Origin: Candidatus Ratteibacteria bacterium
Lineage (GTDB): Bacteria > CAIJMQ01
Direction: 5' to 3'
Assembly: GCA_028715665.1 (NCBI GenBank)
Contig: JAQURI010000094.1
Coordinates: 1-6,282, forward strand
Length of the DNA: 6,282 nucleotides
Shown: one piece after another, positions 4,171 to 6,282 of the stretch
How the letters are laid out: every line of letters starts with the position of its first letter
Numbering within the stretch: position 1 is the stretch's first letter
Notes under the pieces: model-generated
What the model saw: only the letters and a program-made list of their open reading frames with translations
What the model was told of the DNA's origin: nothing
Databases searched by the model: none
Made by a program: the position numbers and the translations under genes

Positions 4171-6174
4171 ATGGTGCCTGTGGAAAACATAAGGAATGTT
4201 GCTTTTGTTTCTCAGAGTAATACCGGCAAAAGCTCTTTAATCGCAAATTTGCTTGTTAAAGCCGATGTTGTACCCAAAATTTCCAAGAAAGAAGAAGCAC
4301 ACCTGGTTTCCGACTTTACGCAAGAAGAAAAAGAAAGGAATTTTACGCATACTCTCAAATTGTTCAATTGCCCTTACGAAAAATATAGTTTTAATTTAAT
4401 AGACACTCCGGGATATCCCGATTTCATAGGCGAGGTGATAAGCGCTTTAACTGCCGCTGATGCGGTGGTTTTCGTCATAGACGCGTCCGGGAGCATTGAA
4501 GTCCAAACGGAACAAATATGGAATATAGTTAAGAAAAAAGGTTTGCCGCGGTTATTTTTCGTTAATAAAATGGACAGAGAAGAAGCGGATTTTAATAAGA
4601 TATTAAATGAACTTCAGGGGAAATTAGAAACGCAGTTTGTTCCCATCCAGGCACCTAAAATGGAGGGGAAAACATTCAAAGCAGTTATCAATTTGATGGA
4701 AGAATCCGAAAATATTCCGCCGGAATTTTCGAAATATAGAGAAAAATTAATGGAAAGCGCAGCGGAAACGGATGATATTTTGACCGAGAAGTATTTGAAC
4801 GACGGAAAACTCGGTTCTGAGGAGATAAAAAGAGGTTTTAAAGCAGGAATAAAACAGGGGAGTGTTTCTCCGATTATGTTCGGCTCCAACTATACCGAAA
4901 CCGGTATCGAGTCATTGGCTGAATTTTTGATCGATTTTTTCCCGAATCCCGCAGAAAGAAAAGTTTTGGATAAGGACGGGAAAGAAGTAAGTATTGCCGA
5001 TAAAAAAGAATCGCTTGCGCAAGTGTTTAAAGTGGTTTCTGAACCGCATTTGGGAGATGTCGCTCTTCTCAGGGTCTTTTCGGGCAGATTTGCAGCGAGC
5101 TCCCTTGTTTATAATGTTTCCAAAGGCATAGAAGAAAAATTGGGGCAGAAATTTCAGATTATGAAGGGACACGGAAAGGATGAAATCGATGGCGTCGGGA
5201 TGGGGGAAATCGCAGGCATAGCCAAACTCAAAGCCACACAAATTTCCGATACATTGTCTAGCATTAAAGAAGATGTGGTACTCAAGTTGCTGGAATTCCC
5301 TTCTCCGAATACTTCAGTTGCCGTAGTCCCTAAAGAAAGAAAAGACGAAGAAAAAGTAAGTTTTGCTTTGGATAAATTATGCAAAGAAGACCCGACATTA
5401 CATGTCAGTTTTAGCAAAGAATTCAGCGAAATTGTATTGTCTGGAATGGGAGAATTGCACTTGGGCACGGTAGCCAAAAGATTGGTGAGCAAATTCGGCG
5501 TGAATGTGGATTTTAAAGAACCGAGAGTCCCTTACAGGGAGACTATTAAAGGCAAGGCAAAGGTTCAGGCAAAGTATAAGAAACAAAGCGGGGGACATGG
5601 GCAGTATGCCGATGTGTGGCTGGAAATCGAACCTTTACCCAGAGGCAAAGGTTTTGAATTTGTCGACAAAATAGTGGGCGGAAAAATCCCTTCGCGATTT
5701 ATACCTTCCGTAGAAAAAGGCGTAAAAGAAGCTTTAGGAAAAGGTGTTACTACGGCATATCCTGTTACCGATATAAGGGTCAGTGTTGTTGACGGAAGTT
5801 TCCACCCCGTAGATTCTTCCGATATAGCGTTTCAGATTGCTGGTTCTATGGCTTTCAGAGACGCCGTAAAACAGGCAAAACCGGCTATTATAGAGCCCAT
5901 AATGGAAGCTGAGGTGACCTTACCCGAAGAATATGTGGGTGATGTTACGGGTGATATCAACGCAAAAAGAGGAAGGATAGTAAACATTGACGTAAACGGG
6001 CATTCGCGAGTGATAAAAGCGCTGATCCCTTTGGGAGAATTGCACAGATATGCTTCGACGCTTAAATCGATTACAAAAGGAAGAGGCAGTTTCCAAATGA
6101 AATTTTCTTATTATGAAGAAGCACCCGCTCATATAGCACAAAAAATAGTAAAGGAAAGCGAAAATAAAAAATAA
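4171..6174 (+). CDS. EF-G-like translational GTPase (FusA2 / EF-G-2 type)
   Basis: 667 residues from ATG 4171 (673 from ATG 4153, which lacks a ribosome binding site). Numbering from 4171: G domain with P-loop SQSNTGKS 14-21, switch I RNFTH 56-60 keeping Thr59, G3 DTPGYPDF 78-85, G4 NKMD 132-135, G5-like GSN 238-240; domain II about 280-365; domain III about 372-450, including SGMGELHLG 424-432; domain IV from PYRETI 454, with QSGGHGQYADVW 472-483 and HPVDSSDIAFQIAGSMAFRDA 545-565; domain V from EPIMEAEV 575. All five EF-G domains are present, slightly shorter than main EF-G (about 690-700) and near T. thermophilus EF-G-2. Tyr replaces the catalytic His of DTPGH, as in the FusA2 group, and Ser/Gln replace the usual GH opening the P-loop. 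Main EF-G is usually in the str operon with rpsL/rpsG/tuf, absent here, so this is probably a paralogue. Its cellular role is unproven; ribosome-dependent GTPase activity is expected. Confidence 0.9.
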   Translation: MVPVENIRNVAFVSQSNTGKSSLIANLLVKADVVPKISKKEEAHLVSDFTQEEKERNFTHTLKLFNCPYEKYSFNLIDTPGYPDFIGEVISALTAADAVVFVIDASGSIEVQTEQIWNIVKKKGLPRLFFVNKMDREEADFNKILNELQGKLETQFVPIQAPKMEGKTFKAVINLMEESENIPPEFSKYREKLMESAAETDDILTEKYLNDGKLGSEEIKRGFKAGIKQGSVSPIMFGSNYTETGIESLAEFLIDFFPNPAERKVLDKDGKEVSIADKKESLAQVFKVVSEPHLGDVALLRVFSGRFAASSLVYNVSKGIEEKLGQKFQIMKGHGKDEIDGVGMGEIAGIAKLKATQISDTLSSIKEDVVLKLLEFPSPNTSVAVVPKERKDEEKVSFALDKLCKEDPTLHVSFSKEFSEIVLSGMGELHLGTVAKRLVSKFGVNVDFKEPRVPYRETIKGKAKVQAKYKKQSGGHGQYADVWLEIEPLPRGKGFEFVDKIVGGKIPSRFIPSVEKGVKEALGKGVTTAYPVTDIRVSVVDGSFHPVDSSDIAFQIAGSMAFRDAVKQAKPAIIEPIMEAEVTLPEEYVGDVTGDINAKRGRIVNIDVNGHSRVIKALIPLGELHRYASTLKSITKGRGSFQMKFSYYEEAPAHIAQKIVKESENKK

Positions 6175-6192
6175 ACATATAATTGATATGCA

Positions 6193-6236
6193 TGGAAATA
6201 CGTAGTGGATAAGCAATATATTTCAGTGTATTTCCA
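6193..6236. repeat. Nine-base inverted repeat TGGAAATAC / GTATTTCCA
   Basis: Arms 6193-6201 and 6228-6236 are perfect reverse complements around a 26-base spacer. They lie between the EF-G-like stop and the Shine-Dalgarno at the right edge. No T-run follows directly, so a terminator is unlikely; a dimeric-repressor site or an mRNA stem is possible. Confidence 0.5.
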
Positions 6237-6255
6237 AATATTTCGATTGTATTTC
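6219..6255 (+). repeat. Four TATTTC boxes spaced by one helical turn
   Basis: TATTTC occurs at 6219-6224, 6229-6234, 6239-6244 and 6250-6255, that is with steps of 10, 10 and 11 bases; the reverse complement GAAATA is at 6195-6200. The phasing puts all four on one face of the helix just before the next gene, suggesting an operator array or bent DNA. Confidence 0.45.
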
Positions 6256-6275
6256 TGTCATCGTTAAAATTAATT

Positions 6276-6282
6276 CAGGAGG
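6276..6282 (+). promoter_or_regulatory. Strong Shine-Dalgarno of a gene starting beyond the right edge
   Basis: The window ends in CAGGAGG, a near-perfect match to the 16S rRNA 3' end, about 105 bases after the EF-G-like stop codon. A start codon would be expected within about ten bases past the edge. Nothing of that gene is visible. Confidence 0.55.

Noticed and set aside
6183..6212. Promoter for the next gene beginning with TTGATA
   Set aside because: No acceptable -10 lies 16-18 bases downstream; the region may be read from the EF-G-like promoter.

Overview
The window is a moderately AT-rich bacterial chromosomal segment using the standard bacterial code. It carries five genes (one cut by the left edge), two well-separated intergenic regions with perfect palindromes, and the upstream region of a sixth gene that starts beyond the right edge. 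No rRNA, tRNA, CRISPR array, transposase or phage gene is visible. The gene mix suggests a free-living Gram-negative-type bacterium: HflX, a second EF-G-like GTPase, a UDP-glucuronate decarboxylase for surface polysaccharide, and a signal-peptide-bearing BNR/sialidase-fold protein. The general look (AT-rich filler-like intergenic DNA, interspersed palindromes, divergent family members) reminds me of candidate phyla such as Omnitrophota or Elusimicrobiota. That is an impression only; the window has no marker that settles taxonomy.

Layout. Positions 1-505 (+): the C-terminal part of an acyltransferase (FabD / polyketide synthase AT fold). Positions 519-1589 (+): a BNR_2/sialidase-like protein with an N-terminal signal sequence, 13 bases downstream and probably in the same transcript. 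Positions 1590-1732: a convergent intergenic region with a perfect 19-base palindrome flanked by AT-rich inverted and tandem repeats. Positions 1733-3900 (-): hflX followed by a UDP-glucuronate decarboxylase gene overlapping it by four bases (ATGA), a probable translationally coupled pair read from a promoter at about 3911-3939. Positions 3901-4170: a divergent intergenic region with that promoter, a 20-base GC-rich palindrome, an oppositely directed promoter at 3972-4000, and a leader of about 160 bases that could fold so as to hide the next ribosome binding site. Positions 4171-6174 (+): an EF-G-like translational GTPase of the FusA2/EF-G-2 kind with altered P-loop and catalytic-His positions. 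Positions 6175-6282: a short intergenic region with an inverted repeat, four TATTTC boxes spaced by one helical turn, and a strong Shine-Dalgarno at the very edge.

How the genes fit together. The two halves facing the 3.9 kb divergent region both encode ribosome-associated GTPases: HflX splits or rescues stalled ribosomes, and the EF-G-like protein is a paralogue of the translocase. The left part concerns acyl transfer and carbohydrates: an AT domain, a beta-propeller that may act on or bind glycans, and an enzyme making UDP-xylose. A shared envelope glycolipid or polysaccharide role is possible but is not shown by the sequence. I found no clear undescribed system. The most worthwhile leads are the leader of the EF-G-like gene, the phased TATTTC boxes, and the two palindromes, which may be genome-wide repeats.
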